Below, piece after piece: positions 1-9,743 of a DNA stretch of 34,027 nt (its first letter is position 1; the number at the start of each line of letters is the position of its first letter). The notes under the pieces are model-generated. The model saw only the letters and a list, made by a program, of their open reading frames with translations, was not told the DNA's origin and did not search any database. A program made the position numbers and the translations under genes. This DNA is from Sergeia podlipaevii (taxonomy: Eukaryota > Euglenozoa > Kinetoplastea > Trypanosomatida > Trypanosomatidae): positions 1 through 34,027 of the forward strand of contig JASANZ010002020.1 in the NCBI GenBank assembly GCA_030849805.1, read 5' to 3'.

Positions 1-438
1 ATAATAATAATAATAATAATAGCAGATAAAAAAAAAAAACGAAAAAATATTAGTACAAATCTTGAGATATTTATCCAAAAGAAAGAAAGCAATAATATGC
101 TGCTGTTGCTGCTTTTTCTCTATAACAGTAGTCAGTACAATAACCAAAATAATCATCATCATCATAACAGTCTTGTAGTTTCTCTTCTCCCTCTCCCTTG
201 CAGTTTATAAATATATATATATAATAAAATAAACTCAAAAGAGAAGGAGGAGGGAAATGCAATAAAGAAAATGGAAAGCTCAAAAAAAAAAAAAAAAACA
301 CTGAGGAAAACAAAAAGGAGAGGTGACGAGTACTTTTTCCTTCCTTCCCTATTCCGTGTCTTGTATTTCTTCTCGTCTATATATATGTTTTCTTTTGCTT
401 CTTCTCCTTGTCCCTTTACTATATTTTCTTTTCTTTTT
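1..438 (-). other. 3' flank of paralogue A, no gene seen
   Basis: Sequence downstream of the paralogue A stop codon. Just after the stop, the coding strand is purine rich (A and GA runs). A TAA triplet run lies at 1-21. Short open frames here are low-complexity Phe/Tyr/Lys strings caused by composition, and none resembles a protein. Confidence 0.6.
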
Positions 439-3400
439 TTACAGTTTCTTCGCCATTTCACTTGCGTACTGCATGTCAAGCACCGCTTTCTGCAACTCAT
501 TGACGCGTTTCACGAGTACCGCAATACCAAAAAGGAAGGCCTGGATACTGTGCAGGTCTCTGTACGTCACCGCTATCTCCTCTCCCTGTCCCACTTCTCC
601 ATTACCATCGTCATCACTGCCTACATCTACGCTCGAACACACGCTGCCCAGAGGGTGTGTCTTCATGATACAGCTGTCGTTGTCACTGATATCACCAAAG
701 TGGTTGAACTCAACGGAATTCTCTGCTAATGCGATATTTGCCTTCTCCGTGGTAGCACCCTCGCGCTCTTCACGAAGACGGAGAGGGCTCATCTCGGTGC
801 CCTCGCGATCGCTGAACACGCGTCTGTTGCGCCTGTCACCACTGGCGCCTTTATCTGGTCGCGGTTGCGGTGAGGCCGTGCTAAGCACCTCACAAACCTG
901 TGCGCGTGGCAGAGGTGGTAGTAGTGGTGTGCCACCTCTTGAGGACGTTCCGCAAGTGCCGTCACCGCCACCGCTACGGCGGCGCATGTCTCTAGAGCAG
1001 GCGCCAAGCTCCATCGTGTGCTCCAAGCTGGCTGACCGGGTCGAGATGACAAAAGGCGAGGACGCCATGCGTGAAGAAGACCGCCAGCGTGCGCTGCTGC
1101 ATGTTTGTGATTGCGCTTGTGCGTTCTTGTTGCCGCCTTTTCCGAACTTCTGCTGCTGCTGCTGCGCTGGCTTTGTGTGGTGAGAGTGAGCCTGTATAGG
1201 TGTCTCGTTGGCTTGTGAGGTGAGCTTCGTGATGACTCGCATGAAGGCACTAGTTGGCTTGCCTGCGGCGTTCTTTTTTTGTGTGTAAGGGTTGCCATTG
1301 GGGCCGCGGCGTGCTGTTGCGCCTCGGCCATCGTCGTCGCTGCTGCTGCTGCATGTACTCACGCTCACATCGGATGAATCTGCCGAGGAGATGTCTACCA
1401 CATAGTGGGGTTGTATGGTCTGTCCTTGGCCAGTTGCCTTTCCCCCCTTCATCCTTGCATCACCACCACCACCACGACCTCCCCCAGCAGTCCTAGTGCC
1501 ATCGCCGTGTTTCTTGCCATTGTTGAGAGCAGTAAAGGAGACTGCAAAGCTCATGTTGCCGTCGGTGAAAGACATGTTCGGGACCGTCGCGTTGCCAATG
1601 CCGGCGAGCGATGCTGCCGAAGCGTCACCAGTAAACATGGTGGGATTCAAATTGTCGAAAGATGCCGCAGGCACGCGTGGGGAGCCAGGCGTCGTGGCAA
1701 AGGAAACCCCGAGCGCTTCTGTGCCACTTGGCAGCACGTGAGTCGCAGTCGAGGCGAAAGACCTGCTCATAGCAGCAGCAGCAGCAGCAGCAGCAGTCGT
1801 ATGCGGAGACCCGATTGCCGCTGCTGCATGTGCGAGTGGTTCATCAAATGATACTGACGGGAAGGTAAAGTTCGCGACAGCGTTTCTCGCGGATGCCGCG
1901 GTACTCACCGACGGAGCTCCACCACCTCCACCCTCTCCGCCGCCACCGCCGCCTGCTACCGTCGTTGTGGGCACTCCGACTTGTGTCTTCTCACCTCCTA
2001 AGCCAGTAATACTGATTGTTGAAGATGCCCCAGCAGCGGCAGTAGTGGTAGTGGTGCTACCGCCGCCAGCGTTGGGTAACTTTTTTTTACTGCGTGTTTT
2101 AAATTTCAGCATTGCAGCGGAGGTGCGACCGATGAGCGTGGAGGACGGATGAATGGTGTAGCGGCGCGGGTCTGACAACATCATGAAATCGCCGCTTGCA
2201 TTGACGCCGTGATCATTACCGTTGTCAGTAGCGCCAGCAGCAGCAGCAGCGCTGTCTGTGATAATTGGAGTAGCAAACACTGGCGCGAGCACGTCCTCTG
2301 GCGAGGGAAGTGACTGTCTCGGATAGCGTGAGTGCTGCCAGTCGTCGCGCAGTGTTGGCTGTACCATCGTGATGGTGGTAGCCCCGGGGCCCTTCACACC
2401 TGGCGATAAAAACAAAGAGGCGTTGACCGCCCCCGCCGCTGCCGCCGTAGTTGGTGGTGTCTGCCCATCGCCCGTAGACAGGGGAGGAAATCCCTGCTGC
2501 TGTTGCTGTGTGCCAGAAGAAGTTGGAAAGTCAGTCGCGGGAATTGCCACCGCTGGGGGAACAGCGATGCGCATCATTTTTGGATTCGGCATGCGTGTAG
2601 TGCGCAGGGCAGCCTTCTCTGCCTCGGTAGCGTCAAACGTAAAAAATTTTCCTGCGCTTGCAGTTCTACTTTTAGCGGCCGGTGCTGCTGTCTTTTTTCC
2701 CTTGCGAGAAGAGGTGCCACTGATACTGTACTGATGAGGAGGCGCACCTGACGTGGAATCTGTCTTGCTATCGTCGCTGTCACTTTTCCTTCTAGCAGCT
2801 CCTCCTCTTGCATCGGCTGAGCGAAGGCTGGAAACTACCGTGCCCTGGTTCTTTGTGTTGTCGTTGGCATGAGTGCCTTCGAGTGGGCCACCGCTTGCAA
2901 GAGCGTCAATAGCGCTGGAAGCTTCTTGCTGAGCACCGAATCCCTGCGTGTTATCACTCTTTCGCGCCTCCCTCGCTTCTGCATTGTCCGTAATGCCTCC
3001 CCTGTTGCTGCTGCTACTGCTGCCGCTGCTGCTGCTGTCGTCCTTCCCTAGCACGTCATCCATCCGCAGCTTCACCGTGTTTGCAAGGATGTCAAACATA
3101 TTACGGTTCGCCACACCCATATCATGGCGTAACTGAGTCAAATTCTGACTTGACACGACTGTCGCAGAGGCCAGGGACATAAGGAAGAGGTCCACTGACA
3201 CACTCACCAGCGCGCTTAGCTCTTGCGCATCCGCCGCCATGCGACGAAGTAAAATTACATGCACCGGGAGAGACCTGCCATGGGTAGAGGGCTGAGAGGG
3301 CAACATGAACACCTTGTAAGCAAAGCGCATCATGGACACCGTGTTGTGCAGCCGCTTCTGCGCAAGCGCCACCTCCTCCCAGGCCGCCTGTGGGAACTCC

Positions 3401-6400
3401 GTGGAGGTGACCGTGGGCTCGCTCACCGCCCCAGGCAGATGCTCCTCCATGGACGCAATACGCGAGGCCATGCTGTCGAGCGCACGCATGACATCCTCCT
3501 GCACCGCGTCAGACAGCTCTGGTATGGCCATGTTCCGCAATAGTCTACAGGTCGCGGCACGAAAGAAGCGGAGGCTCATGTCAAGTGAGACGCGCACGGA
3601 GGTGCGCGAGCGTGCGGGCCATACGGTAAAAGTAACGATGAAATACAAGAGAGAAGCGAACACGTTCTGCTGGATGCACACCATGGCCGCATTGGGATCG
3701 GCAAATGCCGTGATAACGGAGATGACACCGCCGAGAATGGTATTGCCAACGAGGTAGTACCCGGGGGCGGCTTGCACGTAGCCCCCTGCGGAGGCAAGAA
3801 TAAGAATACTAACGTAGAGCACGGAGTGGCGCTTGTTGGCGATCTGCACAGCCATTAAGGAAGTCACGGAGCCCAGGACGGTTCCCATAAGCCGCTGCGT
3901 GGCGTACTGAAAGCTCTCGCCTCCCGTCGCACTATACAACTGGCCAATCATCGCAGCTCCGGCTGCTACACTCGTTGGGCTGTTGCTGAGCGCGTATACT
4001 TGAAAGACACCTACAAGGAACATGCACAAAGCCATCTTGAGTGCCTCCTTAAAGCGGCGAGTGACGGCACGACGGTGATAGAAACCCACAACGAGGTTCC
4101 TCACGGCTGCGTAAGCACTTTGCACATCTCGGACAAAGAAAAGGGCCTTGTAGAGCAGATTGTTGCGCGGGTGCTCCTCCTCAGAAAAGTTCCCAATGAC
4201 GTCGCAGAGTTCCTCTAAACTAAAAAGAAAAAATCCGAGCAGGACGGAGGACTCCTCCATGGTGTAGTTATGGTGATGCATGCGTATCACCGCGTTGTGG
4301 GTGTCCTGCACGCACTGCTGAAAGTGCTCAAATTTGTGCTGGAATTCCTCAATGTCCTCGCGAAAAACGGTCAACTTAAAGTTTGAGATGCGGACGATCA
4401 TGGCATCCACCGCGGTCACTATCGACTCTAGCTCATCCTGGATGATCTCACCAAACGAGATACACGTTGGGGAGTCGATCATCTCTGGCTTATCGACGAG
4501 AAGTTGCACGACCTGGGCGGCGAATGTAACAATCCCGCAGATATTCGAAAGAAACTCAAATCGGCCGTGCAGGCGGGCCTCATAGGCGCCATTGTGCGGT
4601 TCGTACGCGACCTCCTTAAGTGACACCTGCACCTTGGCGGCACACTTCTCAACGGTGCTCTGCAGCTGTCGCAGCCTCTCCGCCGCATGCTCGCGTTGCA
4701 GCAGCGACCCGGACCAAAAGTTTGTAAACGCAATATGTGCCATACAGGACACTGAGTTACCATACACGGTGATGTAGTGCTCGGCGATGTCGCTCGACCA
4801 TCGAATAAACGGAATCACAAAGGCAGCAAGGCCAAAACCGAGTGCGATGAGCAGCGTAATGAAGTAATCTCCTGTCCACTTGAAACCAGTCCCGACGGGA
4901 TCCGTAATGTACTGCATCATGTACAAGCACAGGCAGTACGCCGCGGTGGACTTGCACTCCTCGGCGACAAACGCAGCAATCAGCGTTTCAAAGAACATGA
5001 GCACCAGCACACGAAAGCTCGAACCTGGCGCGATGGCAATGGTGATGATGAGCAGCACCAGGCACATGCCATAGCCCTTCACGGCAAAATAAAACTCGCG
5101 TAAACCGGAGCCAAAAGTCGGCATTGTGATCCAACACGCGAGATTCGCCACCGCGGAAGGAATGGGGAAAATGTGCTGCGTCGCCGGCTCAAGGGTTAAG
5201 ATCATCGTGGGCAAGACGGTAAACCAGCCCACCCGCACTGCCCAGTCAAGCTTCTCCCAAAAACGCGGAGAGGCAAAGACGGTGAAGAAGGCGTGGAAGG
5301 CGCCTTTAGTCGGGACATAGAGACGTTGATCCCATGGCATCAAGTAGAGCGCATCCGCGTAGCGGAACCGAATGTGTTTGAGCTCAACATCATCTGAGGA
5401 GGCATCATCGTCGCTCCCACTGCCTTCGTCACCACTGCCGCCTTCGCCACTACCACCGCCACCCTCGTGGCTTTCCTGTGCACTTGGGCCCTGTTGAGAC
5501 CCACTGGACGCAAGTGGAAGTTGATGCGGCAGGTCACCTCCACCACCACCACGACTGCTCTCACCACCCTTAGTGCTAGTTGCGGGCCCGCTCACGCCCA
5601 TCGCGTCGCACGGCGTTGTCCCCATGCCAGGCCCCACCTGCGCGATGTGTGCTGTCCATCCCCTCCGGACCCACTCTGGTACGCCGCTGTTGATACTGCC
5701 CTCTGCGGACGTTTCATATGCCTCAAGAGGAAACACATGTGGCAGGCTGTGTCCATCGCTCATACTGCCCGTGGAGGCATAGATGCCGCGGCCGTCCATC
5801 CGCTGCTGCTGCTCTTCCCTGTTCCCGCCAGTGGTGTTGGCGTGGCCAAACACAGCGCTACCGATGCCAGCCCCACCACCATACACCTCATTCCCGTTTT
5901 CATCCTCCACCAAAGTTAACGGCATTGCCGCCGCGTTGGCACCTGGCAGCATCCCCTGCTCCTCGCTGGCCTCGAAGAGCGTAAACATGCTGCTCAGACC
6001 GCCCTTCTTTTTTTTCTGGAGGTGGCTCGACCGCTTTTGTGAAAGGACCCCAGAGTGTGCGGTGGAGGTGAACGGGGTGCTCGCGCCATCACCAGATAAC
6101 ACGCTGCCTGTGAGGCTACTTGCTACGGACAAACCCGCGCCGCTGCCGACAAGTCCGCTGCGATTCGTAAAGTAAGTGGATGCGTGTCTTGACATAGTCG
6201 ATCCAGACAGTCTGCTCCCCGCCGCCAGCGTGGTCGCGTCCTCCCCCGCGACGGTGCCACCAGGGTCGCGTGGTAGCATCACTTTCGGTTTGCGAGTGCG
6301 TGTGAAGAACTTCATCATCGCTCCGCCACTTGTGAACGCCGCAATGGGTGTTGCCGAGCCCCAGGACTGCTTCCCTTCTCCGCTCAGGTAGGCTGAGGGA

Positions 6401-7809
6401 TCCACAGACTTGCCACCAGCCAACGCGCTCACATTTGGGGACGGTCCTCCGATCGCCGCGGCGTCCGGGACAGCACGCACAGACTCCCCCACCTGCAAGG
6501 ATGTCTTTAAAAAGTCCCCCGCGCTGGGGGCAATGTAGGTCGAGCTGGAGCGTGCACTTCCTAGCGTGCTCGCAGCACCACAGCCACCACCTGCGATTGA
6601 CGAGCCAGGTCTATGATAGAGACTGCCTGGGTGTGACTTGGCAATAGTAGATAAGAGACTGCTCTCAGCGGCTGCGACGCTCACGGTGCCATCGGAGTGA
6701 GCAGAGCTCACATACGTGGAATACAGTCGCGGAAGGGTTGACGAGGACGCGGCTTCCTCACTGCCAGCACCACCACCGCTATCACCGCCTTTGCCAGCTG
6801 CAACACCCACTCGCGTATGAATATGCCCACGACCTCCAGCACTACTACTGGTGACCCTGCTACCAACTGCTGAGGAACTACAATGGAGTGGCAATATGGA
6901 AGACCCAGAACCTGGAAACTGCTGCCTATTCACGCTGCCCGCGTTGCCGCCGTCACCGCCACTAATAGGCCCCGCCGCAGCCGCAGTCGCTAAGACAAGA
7001 TCATGTGCTGAGAGGGAGCTGCACTGCCGCTTCGGTGATAACTCTGAACACCGAGCTCCATTACTGCCGCCAGCGCTCAGGTCTGCCGCTGCTGCTGCTG
7101 CTGTCCTGGCGGCCTCGCTGGCGAAGCCTTGTGCATCACCGCCACGGGGACCGCCACTGTTGCTGCTGCTGCTACGCTGAGGAATGGAAGAGGCACCAGA
7201 CGAAAAAAAAGCAGCAACAGTACCAGTACCGGGCTGTGGTAATGAAGAAAACAGTGGAGGACCAACGCTACCACCACCACCAGCACTACTATTACCACTA
7301 CGCTCGTACGCAACAAAACTGGTTTGCAATTGCCGCGGCTGCTGTGGTGACGACGAGGGCTGAGGGATCATGTGATGTCGCTGAGAAAATGAAAGATGTG
7401 AAGAGGAAGGAGAAGGAGAAGAAGGAGGCGTGAGGGAGTGCGAAACTGTCGATGGTCGGGGGTCTTCGCTGATGGTAGCACGTAGAGAGGTAGCGGAAGG
7501 AGCGCTATGTACTGTAGATGTGAATCTTAGCAATGCTGGTGAGGTGGAGCGCAATCGCTGCCGCTGTTGTCGTCGTTGTTGCCGTCTCGCCTCCGCCTCT
7601 CTCTTGTGCCGCTCTTCATCATCACCTCTTGATCCTGGTCGTGCGGTGCTAGTAACACTACCTTGTGGTAAACTGCTGCTTGCCACACTAGCCGCGTTGC
7701 CGTGTTGTATTCTATGAGTAGGAAGTGGCTCGCCATCAGTGGTAGAGCCTGAAGGGCAAGCAGTATTGGTACTACTTTTTAAAGTGTTATCCGTGCCGCA
7801 AGAGCTCAT
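439..7809 (-). CDS. Giant FUSC/ArAE-type membrane transporter paralogue A
   Basis: A 2456-residue protein, last of three tandem paralogues in transcription order. The first in-frame ATG (7807-7809) lies 16 nt after a candidate splice acceptor; the open frame extends further upstream but has no ATG there. Residues 1-820 are disordered (Ser/Gly/Ala rich). A juxtamembrane block with MPWDQR lies near 823. About six membrane segments span 855-1005, a helical domain with YEPHNGAY follows to about 1250, and a second membrane block spans 1250-1395 with the RLMGTVLG motif. A helical domain with EPTVTSTEFP continues to about 1590. Residues 1590-2410 are disordered, and a conserved 43-residue helix ends the protein. 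R-x2-GT-x2-G and the two-block layout are typical of the FUSC/aromatic acid exporter superfamily, which includes plant ALMT anion channels and fungal ArAE_2 proteins. Export of an organic anion is inferred; no substrate is evident. A is the most divergent of the three. Confidence 0.85.
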   Translation of the reverse strand: MSSCGTDNTLKSSTNTACPSGSTTDGEPLPTHRIQHGNAASVASSSLPQGSVTSTARPGSRGDDEERHKREAEARRQQRRQQRQRLRSTSPALLRFTSTVHSAPSATSLRATISEDPRPSTVSHSLTPPSSPSPSSSHLSFSQRHHMIPQPSSSPQQPRQLQTSFVAYERSGNSSAGGGGSVGPPLFSSLPQPGTGTVAAFFSSGASSIPQRSSSSNSGGPRGGDAQGFASEAARTAAAAAADLSAGGSNGARCSELSPKRQCSSLSAHDLVLATAAAAGPISGGDGGNAGSVNRQQFPGSGSSILPLHCSSSAVGSRVTSSSAGGRGHIHTRVGVAAGKGGDSGGGAGSEEAASSSTLPRLYSTYVSSAHSDGTVSVAAAESSLLSTIAKSHPGSLYHRPGSSIAGGGCGAASTLGSARSSSTYIAPSAGDFLKTSLQVGESVRAVPDAAAIGGPSPNVSALAGGKSVDPSAYLSGEGKQSWGSATPIAAFTSGGAMMKFFTRTRKPKVMLPRDPGGTVAGEDATTLAAGSRLSGSTMSRHASTYFTNRSGLVGSGAGLSVASSLTGSVLSGDGASTPFTSTAHSGVLSQKRSSHLQKKKKGGLSSMFTLFEASEEQGMLPGANAAAMPLTLVEDENGNEVYGGGAGIGSAVFGHANTTGGNREEQQQRMDGRGIYASTGSMSDGHSLPHVFPLEAYETSAEGSINSGVPEWVRRGWTAHIAQVGPGMGTTPCDAMGVSGPATSTKGGESSRGGGGGDLPHQLPLASSGSQQGPSAQESHEGGGGSGEGGSGDEGSGSDDDASSDDVELKHIRFRYADALYLMPWDQRLYVPTKGAFHAFFTVFASPRFWEKLDWAVRVGWFTVLPTMILTLEPATQHIFPIPSAVANLACWITMPTFGSGLREFYFAVKGYGMCLVLLIITIAIAPGSSFRVLVLMFFETLIAAFVAEECKSTAAYCLCLYMMQYITDPVGTGFKWTGDYFITLLIALGFGLAAFVIPFIRWSSDIAEHYITVYGNSVSCMAHIAFTNFWSGSLLQREHAAERLRQLQSTVEKCAAKVQVSLKEVAYEPHNGAYEARLHGRFEFLSNICGIVTFAAQVVQLLVDKPEMIDSPTCISFGEIIQDELESIVTAVDAMIVRISNFKLTVFREDIEEFQHKFEHFQQCVQDTHNAVIRMHHHNYTMEESSVLLGFFLFSLEELCDVIGNFSEEEHPRNNLLYKALFFVRDVQSAYAAVRNLVVGFYHRRAVTRRFKEALKMALCMFLVGVFQVYALSNSPTSVAAGAAMIGQLYSATGGESFQYATQRLMGTVLGSVTSLMAVQIANKRHSVLYVSILILASAGGYVQAAPGYYLVGNTILGGVISVITAFADPNAAMVCIQQNVFASLLYFIVTFTVWPARSRTSVRVSLDMSLRFFRAATCRLLRNMAIPELSDAVQEDVMRALDSMASRIASMEEHLPGAVSEPTVTSTEFPQAAWEEVALAQKRLHNTVSMMRFAYKVFMLPSQPSTHGRSLPVHVILLRRMAADAQELSALVSVSVDLFLMSLASATVVSSQNLTQLRHDMGVANRNMFDILANTVKLRMDDVLGKDDSSSSGSSSSSNRGGITDNAEAREARKSDNTQGFGAQQEASSAIDALASGGPLEGTHANDNTKNQGTVVSSLRSADARGGAARRKSDSDDSKTDSTSGAPPHQYSISGTSSRKGKKTAAPAAKSRTASAGKFFTFDATEAEKAALRTTRMPNPKMMRIAVPPAVAIPATDFPTSSGTQQQQQGFPPLSTGDGQTPPTTAAAAGAVNASLFLSPGVKGPGATTITMVQPTLRDDWQHSRYPRQSLPSPEDVLAPVFATPIITDSAAAAAGATDNGNDHGVNASGDFMMLSDPRRYTIHPSSTLIGRTSAAMLKFKTRSKKKLPNAGGGSTTTTTAAAGASSTISITGLGGEKTQVGVPTTTVAGGGGGGEGGGGGAPSVSTAASARNAVANFTFPSVSFDEPLAHAAAAIGSPHTTAAAAAAAAMSRSFASTATHVLPSGTEALGVSFATTPGSPRVPAASFDNLNPTMFTGDASAASLAGIGNATVPNMSFTDGNMSFAVSFTALNNGKKHGDGTRTAGGGRGGGGDARMKGGKATGQGQTIQPHYVVDISSADSSDVSVSTCSSSSDDDGRGATARRGPNGNPYTQKKNAAGKPTSAFMRVITKLTSQANETPIQAHSHHTKPAQQQQQKFGKGGNKNAQAQSQTCSSARWRSSSRMASSPFVISTRSASLEHTMELGACSRDMRRRSGGGDGTCGTSSRGGTPLLPPLPRAQVCEVLSTASPQPRPDKGASGDRRNRRVFSDREGTEMSPLRLREEREGATTEKANIALAENSVEFNHFGDISDNDSCIMKTHPLGSVCSSVDVGSDDDGNGEVGQGEEIAVTYRDLHSIQAFLFGIAVLVKRVNELQKAVLDMQYASEMAKKL
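1771..1797. repeat. AGC triplet repeat coding poly-Ala (paralogue A)
   Basis: About nine consecutive AGC triplets on the plus strand are read on the minus strand as an alanine tract in the C-terminal disordered tail. It is a likely site of length polymorphism. Confidence 0.9.
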
Positions 7810-7825
7810 ATATATTAAAAATCTT

Positions 7826-7868
7826 CTAAGAGAGGAAAAATAATAATAATAACAATAACAATAACAAC
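7826..7868 (-). promoter_or_regulatory. Candidate trans-splice acceptor, paralogue A
   Basis: On the coding strand, TTG/TTA triplets run into TTTTTCCTCTCTTAG, with the AG at 7827-7826. This leaves a 16-nt leader before the ATG. It is the first AG after the pyrimidine stretch; longer leaders from upstream AGs cannot be excluded. Confidence 0.5.
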
Positions 7869-8673
7869 CGCAATAGCAATACACTTTCCCTCTCTCCTTT
7901 TTCGATTCAACGGGTGTATCTTATTTTGCTTATGTGTATGTATGTATGTATACTTTGTGCCTTCTCAACTATTCTCCTTTTTTTTTTTTTTCAACGCCAA
8001 CGTGAAACAAACAAGCAAACAACAAAAAAAAAAAAAAGTTGTATATAATTCTGAGTCACAAATGGGAAGAATAAACGACTGTACAAAGATAATAAAAGAT
8101 GGATGCTTAAAAAGAAAAAAAAAAAAAAGGGCTTTGAATGAGAAACTAAAGCGCTTGAAGCCCTCGTACACCGTCTGAGAAAGCAGAAAAAAAAAAATAT
8201 TTGAAAAAAAAGAAAGAAATAATATAGAAAAGAATAGAACCGTACGCAAGGAGAAAGACGAGAGAGGGGGAGTGAGGGAGTAAGGATACTATATTAGCCG
8301 CAGAAGCAAAAAGGAAAAAAAAAAGAAGGGAAGAAAAACTTGAGAGTAGCGAATAGCTTTTCGCGTATATAAATATCGCTTGGAGTGTAAGAATGCGTTA
8401 AGTATTAATACGTAAAAAAAAAGAGATAAAATAAAAGATGATGAGTAGACCTTTTTTTTTCCGTAAGGGACAGAAAACGGAGATCAGCAGAGAGGAGGAT
8501 ATGTCTACGTGAAGCTCTCTTGTGTTCTTTATTTTTTTTCTCTCTTTTACGATTTATTTTCTTTTCTTTCTCTCCGTGTAACTATGTTTTCCTTGTTTTA
8601 CTGCTTTTGCTTTTCCTTTTGTCACCTAGTACGTACACGTGTGTGTGTGTATGTCCTTATACCAAAAAAAAGA

Positions 8674-8678
<5 letters not shown>

Positions 8679-8706
<28 letters not shown>
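8679..8706. repeat. TA microsatellite (14 units)
   Basis: A perfect TA dinucleotide run in the A-B spacer. Confidence 0.95.
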
Positions 8707-8709
<3 letters not shown>

Positions 8710-9650
8710 ACTTCCTTTTTCTATTCTTCTTATTTTCCTTTTCCCCCTTGCTTTTGAAAGCAGTGTGAGCGTGTGACTATATATATATAATAAATAAATA
8801 AAGAAAAAGAACGGAGCAGGGTCTCTATATGCTGCGCCACACACCATGTCCCTGCTGCACGTAGATATATATACGTTCATATGTGACACAAAAAAAAAGA
8901 GAAAAAAAAAAGAAAATATGATGCATGATCTCAAGACAATAATCATAACTATAACAATTGTGATACGTTTGCATAAAAATGAAATAAAATAAAAGAGTAA
9001 AGAAAGTTATGTATGCATTCTCTCTCTCACACATTTGTTCACAAGATATATGAAAACATAGAGAGAGAGAGAGAAAAAAAAGTGTCATATTCTGTTGTTG
9101 TTGTTGTTGCTTCTATTGTTGCTACCGTCAGTATCCCCTTGAGAGAAAGGAGAGGGGAATAACAAAAATATTTTTCAAACAGATTGTACAAAGAACGGAA
9201 AAAAAAAAAACAAGTGAGTTTTTTTTTTTTGTGAGAAAAATTGCTTGCTCCTTATGTGAATAGAAAGGTGCATTTTTTTCTCTTATTACATTAAAAAAAA
9301 AAATAGTATTAATAAGTCCTGACGCAGAACACACACACACAGAGAGAGAAAAAAAAAAAAAGAAAGAGAGCGGCTACCTTAACCTAAAAAATACATAGAC
9401 AAGAACATCATGTTGGCTCTCTCTCCATTAGCGTTTTCGTAAACAACAACAAAAAAAAAAAAAAGAAGACATAGGAGGAGAGGGGAGACAAAAGAAAATT
9501 GTGCATGCACACAACGTAAGCAGTACGAAAGGACACACGACAGCAAGAAGAATAAAAAATGGAGAAAGTACAACTGACAATAATAATAAATAAAGATAAC
9601 ATTTCTCCCGTGTATCATAACATGGACCTGTATGGGCTCATGTGGACTAA

Positions 9651-9680
9651 TCTCTCTCTCTCTCTCTATATATATATATA
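9651..9680. repeat. TC then TA microsatellite
   Basis: A TC dinucleotide run passes directly into a TA run about 65 bp beyond the paralogue B stop codon. Confidence 0.9.
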
Positions 9681-9743
9681 GCGTTCTCGTTCAAGGAGCA
9701 TCACGAAGCCTGCAATGAAATGTGTGTATATATATATAAATAG

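Larger units (their letters stand above)
7810..9743. other. A-B spacer, 1.9 kb, no gene seen
   Basis: AT-rich spacer covering the 3' flank of paralogue B and the leader region of A. It contains many plus-strand A runs, a TA microsatellite at 8679-8706, a TC/TA tract at 9651-9680, and several T runs. Open frames are short and coded by homopolymers. I saw no cloverleaf, CRISPR or transposon structure. Confidence 0.6.

Noticed and set aside
323..1183. Long plus-strand frames opposite paralogue A, including a 286-codon one
   Set aside because: They are shadows of the minus-strand gene in GC-rich low-complexity sequence and lack domain features.
7810..7884. Upstream extension of the paralogue A frame (MYCYCGCYC-like)
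   Set aside because: The extension begins with GTG, contains no ATG and is coded by the splice-tract repeat. The candidate AG lies inside it.
8509..8757. Plus-strand Phe-rich frames in the A-B spacer
   Set aside because: They are homopolymer and TA-repeat artefacts on the strand opposite to all supported genes.
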